64,000 bases of DNA from Pezicula radicicola. Its lineage: Eukaryota; Ascomycota; Leotiomycetes; Helotiales; Dermateaceae. The notes under the pieces are model-generated. The model ran no database searches. It was not told the DNA's origin and saw only the letters and a list, made by a program, of their open reading frames with translations. Every line of letters starts with the position of its first letter. Positions within the stretch are counted from its first letter, which is position 1. A program made the translations under genes and the position numbers. The stretch lies in assembly GCA_003008705.1 (NCBI GenBank), contig PDUO01000025.1, forward strand, positions 65,709 through 129,708. Reading direction: 5' to 3'. Shown one piece after another: positions 47,786-59,557 of this stretch.

Positions 47786-49265
47786 GCCGTGATTGGCATC
47801 TTCCCCTATACGATTTATGTGATTATGAGACATGAGATATGGAAACGATTTATGGAATGCATTAGCGTAGCGTAGCATAGCAATATATACTCCAAGTGGT
47901 AAACGGTTTCTGTTTGGACCAAACCGTGTTCCCGCCCTGCTTCCTTGCTTTTAATAAATGAACCATTAACTATATTTGGTGTGAAATACCCCAAACCCTT
48001 AGGAAAGGAAATCTAGCTTTGTCCTTACAAGCTTTAAGTGGAATCAAGTAAGTTACTTTAGCTAGGTCGGTTACTCATATAAGTCAGTTACTCAAATAAG
48101 TCAGTTACTCAAATAAGTCAGTTACTCAAATAAGTCAGTTACTCAAATAAGTGAGACTTTCAAATTAAGTAAGTTCCATAAGTAGATAAGGACCTTATGC
48201 TCCTACGTAACCATTTTTAGACTTTAAGGCACAGCTAGTTACGTAGAAGTGTCTGTATTGGACGGAGAGTATTCCAGCTTCTATGGAACTATCGTTCTGC
48301 AAATCCCTTCCAATCCCTGAGCCTTCGCTTCGGGCAAATTTGCGATTGTCATCTCAGCCCGGAACTAGCGTTCTTCTTATTCTTTAGATGACAATGATGC
48401 AACGTTGCGAGCTCCATATCTATACCACCTCTCTCGATCCACGGGACTTCGAATCAACGAAATAAGTTCCCGATTTCCTGGATTCATTACTCTCTGTTAA
48501 TTTGCCGTATCCTGGCTTCCTCGGCAGACTTGATGGAAACTTTCCACTTCACACCATGAATTTTCTCCAGGTAGAGAATATTGTATTCCAAGGAGTAGTT
48601 TCCGCCAGCAGACTGATAAGTGTGGTTCATGAGACGTTGGTGATGCAGACGAGAAACTTGGCCGTCCTAGTTGTGGCATACTAGCTGATTTGGGGTATGG
48701 TCAAGATGACTAGATTTACTTGGCAATGAATTGTAAGCAAAGTCCGTTCAAATCGGTTCCGAAGTGTGAATTTGAAACCCATTCTGTGTACTAATTGTCC
48801 GTTCACGGATTATGTGTATTGTGTGTATCTGGGCTGAGGGTTCTCAACTGCTTTCTATTAAAGACATCTCTATGTAATTACATTGTCACGGTAGTACTGT
48901 TCGTTCCAGCTATCTCTCACCGAGTCACTTGAAACCAGTCTGATAATTCTGAGCGGTTCTAGTTTTAGACACTTGCTGCCAGCTCAGCCTCGATGAGAGT
49001 CATGAGAGCAGGTTGTTCCTTAGCCTCGCTTGCCATTTCATGACTGCCACATCAGGAATGACTTTTACCTGAGATAGATGCCTTCTAGATTCCTAGTACG
49101 TTACAAAACTAACAGTATAGAAACCTTCTAAAGTCTTTGCACATAAGCTTCCGTTTCTAATGTTGAATCTGAGGCCCGAAAAAAGGATCTTTAGACATTG
49201 ATCGGTAGAAACAATTGGAATGAAATCGTAAACCTCGCATTAACACTCCCAAGATATACATTGCT
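47786..49265. other. Intergenic, with a 17-bp tandem repeat
   Basis: No gene was found. Apart from the tandem repeat at 48068-48152 it is ordinary A+T-rich DNA. Short open stretches at 48497-48684 occur on both strands and lack motifs. Confidence 0.45.
48068..48152. repeat. Tandem repeat, 17-bp unit, five copies
   Basis: The unit is cagttactcaaataagt. Four perfect copies occupy 48085-48152, preceded by one copy with two changes (cggttactcatataagt). The flanking word caagtaagttact also occurs near 45098 and 53420. Confidence 0.9.
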
Positions 49266-50936
49266 TTAATCCTGCTTGATTCCAACTTTGCCAATCGTCC
49301 GCAACCCAAAAGCAATAACGCCCAAAACAAGTATATTTGCAGCAAAGCAAACCCAAAACGTTACCCGATAACCATCCATCAGCATCTCTGCAGCAGTTTC
49401 ATCTCTACTCTGTTCTGCCATCGTAATACTTGAAGCAATGACAGCAGTAATAGCGAGACCAAAACTATTGCCGACGTTACTGAGAGTGTTGAAGACGCCA
49501 CCAGCTAGGCCATGTGATTCTGGAGGAAAGACGGAAGTGATGACAAGGTTTGCAACCGTGAAGAGTACATCTGCGCATATTGGAGCAGAAGAGACGGCGA
49601 AGAATGCACAACTAAAGTAGGTCCATTCGGGTTTGATGATTGCCATTAATAAAGGTGAAGTGGCTGAGAGGAATGTTGAACTAAGGATCAGAATGTCCGC
49701 GCGAGTTCTTTTGACGAGCCAGCCGGTGAGTAAATTAGTGGCTGCACCGGTGACAATCATAGGTAGAAATCGAATTGAGGTTTGGAGTCCTGATAAACCT
49801 TGTACACTTTGGAAGAATAGTGTGAGGAAGAACAGAGTCGCGTCGAAGACACCCGACATTACAAAGACAGTTATGCAGAGCGAGGTGAAAACTCGATTGT
49901 TCCAGATCGAAGGAGATATAATAACTTTGCGGTTGAGACGCTCTTGTCGTCGACTGTAGAAAGTGAAGGTAGGGAGGAGTGCAATTGCGATGCTGAAGAG
50001 TGCAAGTGATGCTGGCTCTAGGAAATGGGATGCCCCACCAGAGAGAACTGACAGTACGTATGAAAACATCCCCAAAGGGGCGCTTAGCAGAACACATCCA
50101 GTCCAGTCAATCTCTGACTTCATACGCGAAAAGGTCATCGAGTATGATTGGTTTTGGGCGTTATACTCAGCCGGGATAAAGAAGACGGATATAACAAAGA
50201 CGCCAAAAGTGATTATGGCACCAATGTAATACCCCCATCTCCACCCGATACTCTGAACAAACAATCCACCCATCACAAGTCCCACCGAAAACCCAACAGG
50301 CTGTGCAGCACCAAGACAAGCAAAAGCAATATTCCGTCTAGTACCACTTGGAATACTACTAGTAATAAGCTTCACCGAAGAAGGCAGGGTAAGAGAAAGT
50401 GCAATCCCCTACACCGCGCGAAACAGAATTAATTCAATACCAGTTCTGCTAAGTCCAGAAGCAATAGTAGTAAGTGTCAAAAGAAAAGCACCAGTAAGAT
50501 AAATCTTTCTACCTCCGATGACATCGGCTACCGATCCGGATACGAGAAGTGTACAACCAGATGCAAGAGGGCTAACGGATGCTGGCCAGAGAAGTAGATC
50601 GTTGCTCAGTCCTAGGTCGACTGCCATTGTTGGTAATCCTACTACGAGAATTCCTCCTAGCATGTTTTGTACTAGCGTTACGCCGGCTACCGTGATAATT
50701 ATCACTGTAGCTTTCCATCTTGAGATCTCTGGTGCGGCTATAACGGCTCCTGTCTGTGTTTGAGCTAGAGATTCGGCGGAGACATCTCGTGCTGAGAGGT
50801 TATCGAGGGGTTTTCTGTTAAGTGTTGTGGAGACTGGTGCCGGATATCCGATCGGTTCTAATTCAATAGCTTGAAAGTCGTGTGTTGAGACCTCGATATT
50901 GGTCGTAGTTGTAGACATGCTAGTGGCGGCCGCCAA
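49266..50936 (-). pseudogene. DHA2-type MFS transporter interrupted by one TAG
   Basis: The frame from ATG at 50936 runs 175 codons, meets TAG at 50411-50409, and continues in the same frame 380 codons to the stop at 49266. There is no frameshift. Joined length would be normal for a 14-segment drug:H+ antiporter. Motif A is seen (GSVADVIGGRKIYLTGA), and after the TAG QPVGFSVGLVMGGLFVQSIGW and ESHGLAGGVFNTLSNVGNSFG, typical of DHA2 transporters. The local wording is ILFRAV, stop, GIALSL, where the family has a Gln (RAxQG). CAG to TAG is a CpA to TpA change. No plausible intron removes the stop without also removing conserved residues. By family it exports toxic compounds or a secondary metabolite, but this allele is probably inactive. 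Confidence 0.8.
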
Positions 50937-52190
50937 GGAAGCACAAAGGTCAGGAATTTGGTGTCGCGATATTACAAGTAGCTATTTCCCGAATGAAGAT
51001 ATACTTTGGATCGGCACCGCTAGGTAAAACTGGTACAGAGTACTCCGTGGAATGATCGGAATAATCCTGTAGATTTAAACGAAAAAAGNCCCCCCTGTAC
51101 GACCGCTAACGTCATTATGCATTCTAATGCAACGACGAGTCATCTTGAATTGGACGGCTATCTCCGACATCTTTTATGAATAATCAACCATGCTGCTTAG
51201 ATATTTATGACAAGATACCTGGCCATGTTAGCCTGAATTGTAGATAATGTTCAATTCCAAGCAAATGACACTTAAAGTTATTAGCTGAGATTTTATTTAT
51301 GTAGGATACTTACATGGAGTCTGGATTTTGCGACTATTTGAGGTATTTATCAACAACTAGAAGACGTAGATCACGTGGAGTTATCTTTATTAGAGAACAA
51401 TAATAAGATACCTTACCTAGGTTAAGTGAGGTAGGTGTCTCATGAAGTTGTACCTTTCATAACTTTTGTACATTGAATATTGCAATGTCCAGGTTTGTCG
51501 GAAAGCACTCCTTGGAGCGGCGTTATTTTGAGCTTTGCCAGAAAAGAACCTAGAAAAGAGCCCAGAAAAGAGTCGATAGAGATACTCGTAGAGTCTTCTC
51601 ACTTTGCAGCTCGATGTTTTAAGATGCTTTTTTATGTTGCTATTTAAGCGAGCTATGAAGGGGCTATGGTAGATCACGTGTCGAACTGTATTTCGCTACA
51701 ACTTATTCTTACGTTTGTTTTCATGGTCAAAGCCGGGACTATTCTGAAAGGAGCGATGTGTTATCAAAAATCCACTTTCCTTTGTCATTCAATTTCTCGA
51801 AGCTGCAAAGAGTCGGTAGTGAGGGCCCTGGAATTCCGAATTCGCAAACTTATGGTCGCTTGATGGCACGTCCTGAGTGTCTGTGTGTAATATAATTCAA
51901 CCAAAGGAAGCTAGAACAGTCGTAAGTGGCTTCTCATTGGGTAGAAACCAGACAAGGCTGACCCTCATAACGATGCATATCGAAACGTCCCACCAGCAGT
52001 AGTATGATCTCTCTTCAATCATCCGAACTTTCCAAGCGAACCAGACATCTTTTAAAACTGGTCCGAAACAACTTATCGGGTCTTATGCGGCAATGTATTA
52101 AGATCGAGTACAAGTATGTTTCTTTCCTTGCAAACTCTTTATTATCGCTCTCAAGCCAGGCATTGAAAGTGTCCCTAGTTCCCCTTTTCC
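50937..52190. other. Intergenic, no gene seen
   Basis: This holds the divergent promoters of the MFS and membrane-protein genes. The ambiguous base is at 51089. A short open stretch (51417-51677, minus) has no motif. Confidence 0.45.
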
Positions 52191-53288
52191 ATGTCTATGA
52201 TCGGACAGTCCATTGGCGATGAAGAACGGAATCGCCATTCGAGCTCGACGTCGACGGCAGGAGATTTTGGGAGAGCACATTCTAAGAGCGAGGAGGAAGA
52301 CACAAACAGGACGACAATTGACGATGACGATGAACATGAACAGGATGAACATGATACGTCTAATGACAGTATCACAGTCATAGAGGAAACCAGAGACCCG
52401 GAAAATTCACCACCGCCGTACGAGAAGTTAGCGCAGAAGAATCCCAAGCCCATGGACTATCCGGCCATTACATTTGGACCTCCAATGATCATACTTTTCG
52501 ACATTGTCGTCCCATGCATAATCTACTACGTATGGTACAACATTCATCAATCTCAATGGAAAGACCAATGTCAAGACTACACCAATCGCCAGGAGATCTG
52601 TCCTATCCCAAACCCTCAATTTAATGAACATATTCTCGGCTATGCAGTTATTTCCTTTGGCCTGGGCGAGCTTTACATCCTTTTTGCTCGAATCCAACGT
52701 CTCGTATGGCATCGAGAAGACTGCGCGCCTCTTTTGTCACGCTCCAAATGGGAACTTGATGCTACATCATGGGTGTACGGTGTTTCTATGATTTGCGCCC
52801 TAATTCCATTCATAATCGGTAGCACCAAACAGATCCCCGAACTCTACCTCTACTCTCCAGGATTTCTCATGTCCTTTCTCGGTATTCTAATGATTCTCAC
52901 TCTTATTCCGATGAAAATGCCCATCGGTATCAATTCTCAGCCAAGAGGAGGTCGATTACGGCCATTCATTTATTATGCAGCCGAAGATTTCATCGCTGTA
53001 GATGGATTACAGGATCGAGAATTCCGTGTACGGTTCAATGCACGATACGATTCATCAAAGGCGTTTAGACGGATGTTTTTTTATTTGACTCTTTGGTGGA
53101 TCTTAGGGGTTTGTGTTTATTTGGGTTGTCTGTCTGCTATTATTTGGACGCTGGAGTTTCATTATGCTTTTGGTGCATCCTTGGGGGTTTTATTTACTTA
53201 TATTATTATTTGGGGGTTGGTGTCGCATTTTTGGGTACAGATAGATATGGAGAGGCAGAGAAAGGCGCAACAGAGATCGAAGTGTTAG
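52191..53288 (+). CDS. Six-segment fungal membrane protein of unknown function
   Basis: A single exon encodes 365 aa from ATG at 52191. A second Met lies two codons on. The N-terminal 90 residues are hydrophilic and very acidic (a run of Asp near residue 45) and contain PPPYEKL, a PPxY motif that by family knowledge can bind WW domains of Nedd4/Rsp5-type ubiquitin ligases. Six membrane segments follow (IILFDIVVPCIIYYVWY; YAVISFGLGELYILFA; WVYGVSMICALIPFIIG; SPGFLMSFLGILMILTLIP; LTLWWILGVCVYLGCLSAII; GASLGVLFTYIIIWGLVSHF). The C-terminus is short and basic. This looks like a conserved fungal family, but I know of no function for it. Confidence 0.75.
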   Translation: MSMIGQSIGDEERNRHSSSTSTAGDFGRAHSKSEEEDTNRTTIDDDDEHEQDEHDTSNDSITVIEETRDPENSPPPYEKLAQKNPKPMDYPAITFGPPMIILFDIVVPCIIYYVWYNIHQSQWKDQCQDYTNRQEICPIPNPQFNEHILGYAVISFGLGELYILFARIQRLVWHREDCAPLLSRSKWELDATSWVYGVSMICALIPFIIGSTKQIPELYLYSPGFLMSFLGILMILTLIPMKMPIGINSQPRGGRLRPFIYYAAEDFIAVDGLQDREFRVRFNARYDSSKAFRRMFFYLTLWWILGVCVYLGCLSAIIWTLEFHYAFGASLGVLFTYIIIWGLVSHFWVQIDMERQRKAQQRSKC

Positions 53289-53800
53289 ACTTTTGCTAGA
53301 TTGTAGTTGTAAGCTTGTAATATTATGTAGGAATTGTGCTGTGCTAATGGGTTCACGAAGGGCTTGATTTCCTGGATTTCTTGTTGAACGCAGAATAACA
53401 TTCAGATATATTGCTCAAGTCAAGTAAGTTACTCAGCTAAATTACTTTACCTAAAATCAAATGACCTTAGTTTTGGATTCATTTCTTCATTTTGTCATTC
53501 TATCTAGCTAAAGTTAAGGTTGGCCTAAGTTTGCTAGGAAAGCTTCACTAGTTCTCATCCTTGTAAAGCTTCTTGTCCTGCGCAACCTTAGCCTTTGTAC
53601 AGGTTATGCTGCTTCTTGCTCAATGCCTTTCATCGCTCGCCGAGAACAATTTCGGCCTGACCTATTGATTTGTTAGTTACCCTGAGAAGAATTTACAGGT
53701 TCTAGGGATGCACAAACCTTTGGGGGAAGTTCACACCTGCTAGACTGACCTTAAAGGAACCATACCTAGTCTTTATCACAACAGTATCCCGTTCGTCCCT
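53289..53800. other. Short convergent intergenic region
   Basis: It contains caagtaagttactcagct near 53420, related to words at 45098 and 48046. No gene was found. Confidence 0.4.
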
Positions 53801-54535
53801 TTATGTATTCTTTGCAACTTGCTTGTCTGATCGACGTCCTCTGCCCCAAGTAAGCTCAACAAGTGCACCCAAAAGCTGCTGCATTCTGGCAATATGAAGG
53901 TAACCAGCTGTATAAACTTCGTTAGAGGTTATAGAAGCACGCGTGCCATACTCATATGGAATGTTTAGACCTTTCAGACCACGTTTGATGACTTCGATAT
54001 CTTCCTCTGCAACCTTGCCATCAGCGCTGCGACGAGGTATTGTCACAAGTGCCGCTGTAACAGCCAGGGTGAAGTTGCTGCCGAATTGCTCTCCAATGAC
54101 TCTTAAAAGCTTTACTTCCTGTTCTATGATAGGCGTTTGTGGACATTTGGGCCAGTCGTCAACATTAAATACCCACCAGCTCTTGGATTGTATCTCTGGG
54201 ATCATACGATATAGGTCAAGTTGTTTGAGCCGCTGGAGAGGTACTGCTTTATAACTCGGGCCCCTAATTTCCCCGTGTGCAAGATACTCCCATGGAAACG
54301 GTTTGGCGGCAAGTCCTACTTGGAATAACCAAGGCACATGGTAGAAGGAGACTTTGTTCGAGATGGTAAAGGTGTCGACAATGCAAATATGAACTTCTTG
54401 ATCTCGTCGTTCATCATGCATACTCAAGCCATATTGCAACACAAGGGGAATAGAAGCAGCCCAGGACGAAACTAGTGAGAAGCGAATAAGTGTTAACAAC
54501 ATGTAACAACAGTTCTCAACAGACGAAGTTCTCAA
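53801..54535 (-). CDS. DUF7587-like protein, 5' end uncertain
   Basis: The open frame ends at the stop at 53801. It contains VSSWAASIPLVLQYGLSM, VHICIVDTFTISNKVSF, WEYLAHGEIRGPSYKAV and PLQRLKQLDLYRMIPE, which fit the DUF7587 pattern found in fungal NLR-associated and heterokaryon-incompatibility-like proteins (from memory). The first ATG in frame is near 54504, within the domain. A more complete N-terminus seems to lie upstream to about 54690 in another frame (SLKTIPRPELEEMIDGHL), but I could not find an in-phase intron joining it. The 5' boundary and intactness are therefore open. The C-terminal half is helical, with a basic end. Confidence 0.55.
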   Translation of the reverse strand: MRTSSVENCCYMLLTLIRFSLVSSWAASIPLVLQYGLSMHDERRDQEVHICIVDTFTISNKVSFYHVPWLFQVGLAAKPFPWEYLAHGEIRGPSYKAVPLQRLKQLDLYRMIPEIQSKSWWVFNVDDWPKCPQTPIIEQEVKLLRVIGEQFGSNFTLAVTAALVTIPRRSADGKVAEEDIEVIKRGLKGLNIPYEYGTRASITSNEVYTAGYLHIARMQQLLGALVELTWGRGRRSDKQVAKNT

Positions 54536-57500
54536 AGGATGGATTCATGCATGTGTGGGACAACGAACACTCAGAGAGAACATCTTGCATGCCAGTAAGG
54601 TGCCCATCGATCATTTCTTCCAGCTCTGGCCTCGGGATGGTCTTCAGGCTTTGATGTGCAGTTCCGGCTAGGAACGCATGTGGGATAATGGCCTCCGTTG
54701 AATTGAGGCCCTGTTGTCCTCCTCCCGACTTCTCTGACCAGGCTCGAAATAGGTATCTTGGGATTGCTTTCCTGCTGTCTTTATGGTACGTGTTAGCGAA
54801 CTGTTATGGCGGTTCATGGCTGGCGTTAGAATCACCTTCTAGGCGTTTTCCTGCATTGATCTTCCAGAAGGGATCTTGGGGCAACGTTGCTCTAGGTGCC
54901 ATGGCGAATTGAGCGATGCCTTTGCAGGAGTCTTGAAATATGGCTGGTATGAATTGGATTGCCTGGTATGTAACAGTGTTGTCGGTGAGAGATTGGAGGT
55001 TTTGGGATGCACAGCGAGGTCAAGATTCCATTGAATTTTGTAGAAATTCCGAACTCCAGTGGAATATCGTGGCCGAGTAAACGAGCTAGAGGAGGTTCAC
55101 GATACTTGTGAATTTTGCAGTAAATTCCAGAAGCCCACAGAATATTATGTCTAGGTAACAAGTTAGAGCGGGTTTAGGATGGTTTGTGATTTTGCAATGA
55201 TTCCTAATATCAACAGAATATACGCCCCGGCAACGAATTCTAGCTCCTCTGAGCTGTGAATTTCTATTACAATGCTTCAGTTAATTTCATTTTAGAAACT
55301 TCACCAAGCCTTATTGAGAACTATGTATGTTCTAAAATAAATACTGGCCATTATCTAACTCAAGGATTGGGATCTGCTCGAGCCATTCTAGTTTAGACTC
55401 TGTCACCCTGTTTCAGAACAGATGTACAATTGAATAGCAAGAGACAGCTTTGATAACAGACGTCTAGAATTGCAATGAGACAAAGGTTTTGTTGTAGAGC
55501 TGTCGGTCGCAGATGAAGGATCCGGAGATCTTGCGGCCATGGAAAATTTTGCTATTACTATTGTTGTCTTTCTACAGATGCTCAAAGGGTGATATATAAC
55601 AAAATAGTCTTTACACAGCACCGAACTGAACCCAAGTTGTGGTTGGTTTATATTAAAGCTCTTCTTTAAAAGCCTAACTTTATGCCAACAACCGATTCCT
55701 ATAACGAGTAGTAGACTTAAAACAAGCTGGACTTAGCAAAGAAAAGAATATTATAACTAATTACATTACAAGACTTACTACTGTAACTAATCCTTATCAA
55801 AACAGCAAACTATTAGAAGAGGGCAAGATAAAAGCATTGTGATATATTATTACTAGTTTCTTAGAAATCGATAATAGAAGTCTCTTGCTTGAGTATAGCT
55901 CTAAGGAGGAGGAGGAAGCTACTACTACTACTAGGCCAAGAAAGCAACTTGGCCAAGCGGAGTTTGGTAATCCAGTTTTTAACACAAGTCTTGTTGTTAT
56001 GCTTTAGGTAAGTTATTTTTCGAGCTAGCATGATAGGCGTCGATAGTAAGGTATAAGTGGTTACTTAAATCCATTTTAAGGTCTCCTAGGAGTACATATT
56101 TGCCCTGTGTATGTATGATATATACGACTGCTCCTATAACAGTCACTTCACCTGAGCTTTCAGCCTTTGTCTATCTCTGATTTCCTAAAACTGGAACTTG
56201 CTAAGTTTGTAAGATAACTAGTGAAGATACTTTTTTGATTGTCTATTCTAGAGCCTTACATGTCGTAGCATCTACTAATCAGTGGTACTTGGTACTTGAA
56301 TCTCAGTAAACGCAGTAAGCATTACTCAAATAAGAACATTTCATACATCGGAACCGAGCGAGGTGTTGATTCCGAGTACAACTTCTCTAGCCATTATTCT
56401 GACTTGAATCGAAGAGCAAGATCCTTTTGGTAAAGCATTGAATATCATTGAATGGTATAATTAAGAATACCTTTAACATAATTACAAAGACCTGAAGAAG
56501 ACATTATAAAAATCTGCAAAGTCTCTACCATGATGTTGGCTTTTGAAATATGCTCTCCTTAACGATGCAATGGTTAGCTCTTCGCTTAGAAATGCGGCTA
56601 GCAGAATAGCATAAGCCTTTGTTATTATCCTACTTCTTGGACGTCTTTTAGTCTCTACTGCTCAATAAGGAGATAACTACTTAGCCCCAGTAAATTTACC
56701 TAATCAAACGACATAAAAGTCACAAGACAAGCAGGAAGTTCGTGGTTATTGTCACCATCCTTCTTCGCACTGTAAACAAAAAGTGACTCGAATTGTAGTG
56801 CCAAGGTTGGTAAAATATACTATTTTAGGTGGTGTCTTGTAGAAAAAACTCAAATTACTTTCTCGCCGATTATAAGTACCTGTAGCGCTCTTTATAATAC
56901 CTAGTTCCCATATTTTCTTTCAGAATCTTGAGATATGATCGAGCAGGCAACTAGAGTTAGCGCTATTGCATCTGTATGTGCAGTAGCAGCACGTGATTGT
57001 ACAGACACCAAAGCGGACTTTGCTATGCTTTTTCATGCAAAATACTTCTAGTATCTTTACCACTTAGGCTGTGAACATCAAATCAAGATAGATCAACATT
57101 TTCTAACATTGATCACGTGGTATCAGTGACATTGGCTTGCGGAAAATGCATTCTAAACTTTGACGGCAACAAAGACAAGACTTCGTACGTCGGTATACTA
57201 CTTTACATATAAGCCTGCCGGTTGCGAGCAAAGCCATGCGCCTTGTTGCCTTTTAAAATAAACTAATCTTCTAAGCACTACTATACTCAGGACGTACGGT
57301 AATTGAAGTGATAAAGGAAGCTTATTGCCAGGGAAGCTTTATGCAGGAGCTCGCTAAACGATAGGGGGGTACTTGGCAATTGCTACGCCACTTTCCTCCA
57401 CATAGCCGCAACAATTTATGACCGCATTCCGAACTGCGAATCACCACTTTTCAGAGCTGGCGAGTCGCTACGGAGACTCGTCATCGGCCCCTCGTCACCC

Positions 57501-58444
57501 CTTAATAACCTTCAATAACGTGGTTTGCGCGACTCCGTGTGTAGAAGAACTTGCACCACTTGCATGTGTGATTCTTTTAGTCCATCGAATTGTTGGCAAG
57601 ATTTGTCGAGTCTCATCATCAGACAGTCTCTTACAGAATTCCGAGTACAACTTGAGGAGACACGAAGAATCAGACGAAATTCAGGATCACCTCCACGATC
57701 TACTAAAAACTCCGTTACAGCTCTTAGAAACAAACTGATAGCATGAAACAGCGACGGCCCTACAGTTCATCTCTACTTTTCATGGCTATTTTTGAAGACC
57801 TCAGTTGGCGATTGCGTATCAGATTTGCTTAAGCCTCCAATCCTGCCCGACTCCTGCGGCCATTGCCACGGTGTACGTAGCCTCGCTTAGTTTCTATGGG
57901 TCGAATATTCATGCAAAATCCAATCGAGTAAATCGACTCACTCTTTTTCGTGTGCAGCTGTTTCAAGCCTTTAAATCTCCTCGTGCGAACCAATGAGAAA
58001 CTCGAAATCTTAGCCAAGCTTTTGACAGCACCTGCGTAATCACTTAACCCGATGCGCTTATACCCATTCATACCACGATACCACGGATCGCAGAAGAAAC
58101 ATTTTCCAATCGGTTGATTTGCCATGGTTCGTCCATGGTCTACGCCTTGTGGATTGTGGAGCAACAATCGCACATGGGACCACGAATATATCCCCCCGAA
58201 TAGATCAAAATGCTCCGAATGGGGCAGTGAAGAGGTTTGAAAACGGATGGGCTTTAAATGAAAGGCGCAGAGTCAGGACATGAACATATATACAAGTGTC
58301 TAGACTCGTCAATATCACCATTCTCACTCACAACAACATTTCTATCTTCTCCAACTCTTATCTGCGGCTCATTTTTTTTCTTCTTGTTCTCTTCAATCAT
58401 ATCTTTACCTTCTTTCGAGCATTGATTGCATTTTTTCCTTAAAA
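54536..58444. other. 3.9-kb gene-poor stretch
   Basis: Apart from the possible 5' part of the DUF7587-like gene at 54536-54690, nothing convincing was found. At 55905-55935 there is a short GGA/CTA triplet run. 57418-57738 (plus) is open for 106 codons from an ATG, but it is crossed by an equally long frame on the other strand and lacks motifs. The right end holds the protease promoter. Confidence 0.45.
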
Positions 58445-59557
58445 ATGAAGTTCTCACTCACCCTCATCAACAGTGTGCTCTTAGCTACTGCCGTTCTCGC
58501 AGCACCTGCTTCCAAGAACAATGGGGGTCTCGCCCGCCGCATGCAACGAAGAGCAGCTGGCGAGCGTGCTATGCAAGGAGCAACTATGAAGTCAAAGATT
58601 TCTTCAAGGTCGAACTCAAAGACTAAGACCAACTCCGCTTCTACTACCAGCAATTCAAGTAGCGATGTCGAATACAGTTCGAATTGGAGTGGTGCTGCCA
58701 TCACTTCACCACCAACTGGCGAGACTTTTAACGCCGTTTCCGCTACCTTCACTGTCCCAACACCATCCGTACCATCTGGAGTCTCTGCTACCGATGGAGA
58801 ATACGCTGCTTCGGCTTGGGTCGGCATTGATGGAAACACGTACAGCACTGCTATTCTACAAACGGGAGTCGACTTTATTGTCAGCAGTAGCGGAGAGGTT
58901 TCTTACGATGCTTGGTATGAATGGTATCCAGATTACGCATATGATTTCACTATGGATATTTCAGCAGGCGATGTAAGTATTTTAACAGCAACTAAACCCC
59001 TCTAGCAAATCAAAAACTAACAAAATACTTTCCAGGTCATCAAAGCCTCAGTTTACGCAAACACCACGACTACCGGAATAGCAACAATTGAAAATGTCAC
59101 AACCGGCAAGACTGCCACTATCCAGCTGACTTCCACCTCAGCCCTAGGAGGTGAAAACGCAGAGTGGATCGTCGAGGATTTCGAAGAAGGTTCATCCCTA
59201 GTCGCATTCGCCAATTTCGGAAACGTTACTTTCACAGATTGTGTTGCTTCCACATCTGCATCCAGCGAAGGTGTCTCAACTGCCACTATCATGGATATTG
59301 AAGATACCTCTGGAAATATCTTGACTGATGTCTCCCTCATCAGTGACTCATCTTTCGAAGTCACATACACTGAGACCACATCAAGCACTGGAACTTCTTC
59401 TAGCTCTGGAGCCTCTTCGAGCAGCGGTAGCTCAACTGGTGGAAACGGTGGTGGAAATGGCGGTGGCAATGGCGGTGGTAACGGTGGTGGAAAGGGAAAC
59501 AAGGAGTCTACTGGTAGCAGCGGTTTCCCTGGTGGGTTCCGCAGATCCGTTAGATGA
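58445..59557 (+). CDS. Secreted glutamic protease, G1/eqolisin (peptidase A4) family
   Basis: I read two exons, 58445-58972 and 59036-59557, giving 349 aa. The signal peptide is MKFSLTLINSVLLATAVLAA. A basic propeptide (LARRMQRRAAGERAM) probably has to be cleaved off. The mature part starts near SSNWSGAAITSPP, the family's usual N-terminal motif. Catalytic-site motifs are AASAWVGIDG with TAILQTGVDF (Gln) and, in exon 2, GGENAEWIVEDFEEG (Glu). The beta-sandwich core ends near TYTE. It is followed by a tail of about 55 residues rich in Ser and Gly, with several GGNG repeats, and a basic end. Such a tail is unusual for the small eqolisins and may be a linker to the wall. Activity is expected at acidic pH outside the cell. 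Confidence 0.9.

Noticed and set aside
48068..48152. CRISPR-like array
   Set aside because: The 17-bp units abut without spacers and the genome is fungal. It is a minisatellite.
57418..57738. 106-codon open frame with ATG
   Set aside because: An overlapping frame on the other strand is equally open (57512-57733), and no motif or promoter signal was seen.
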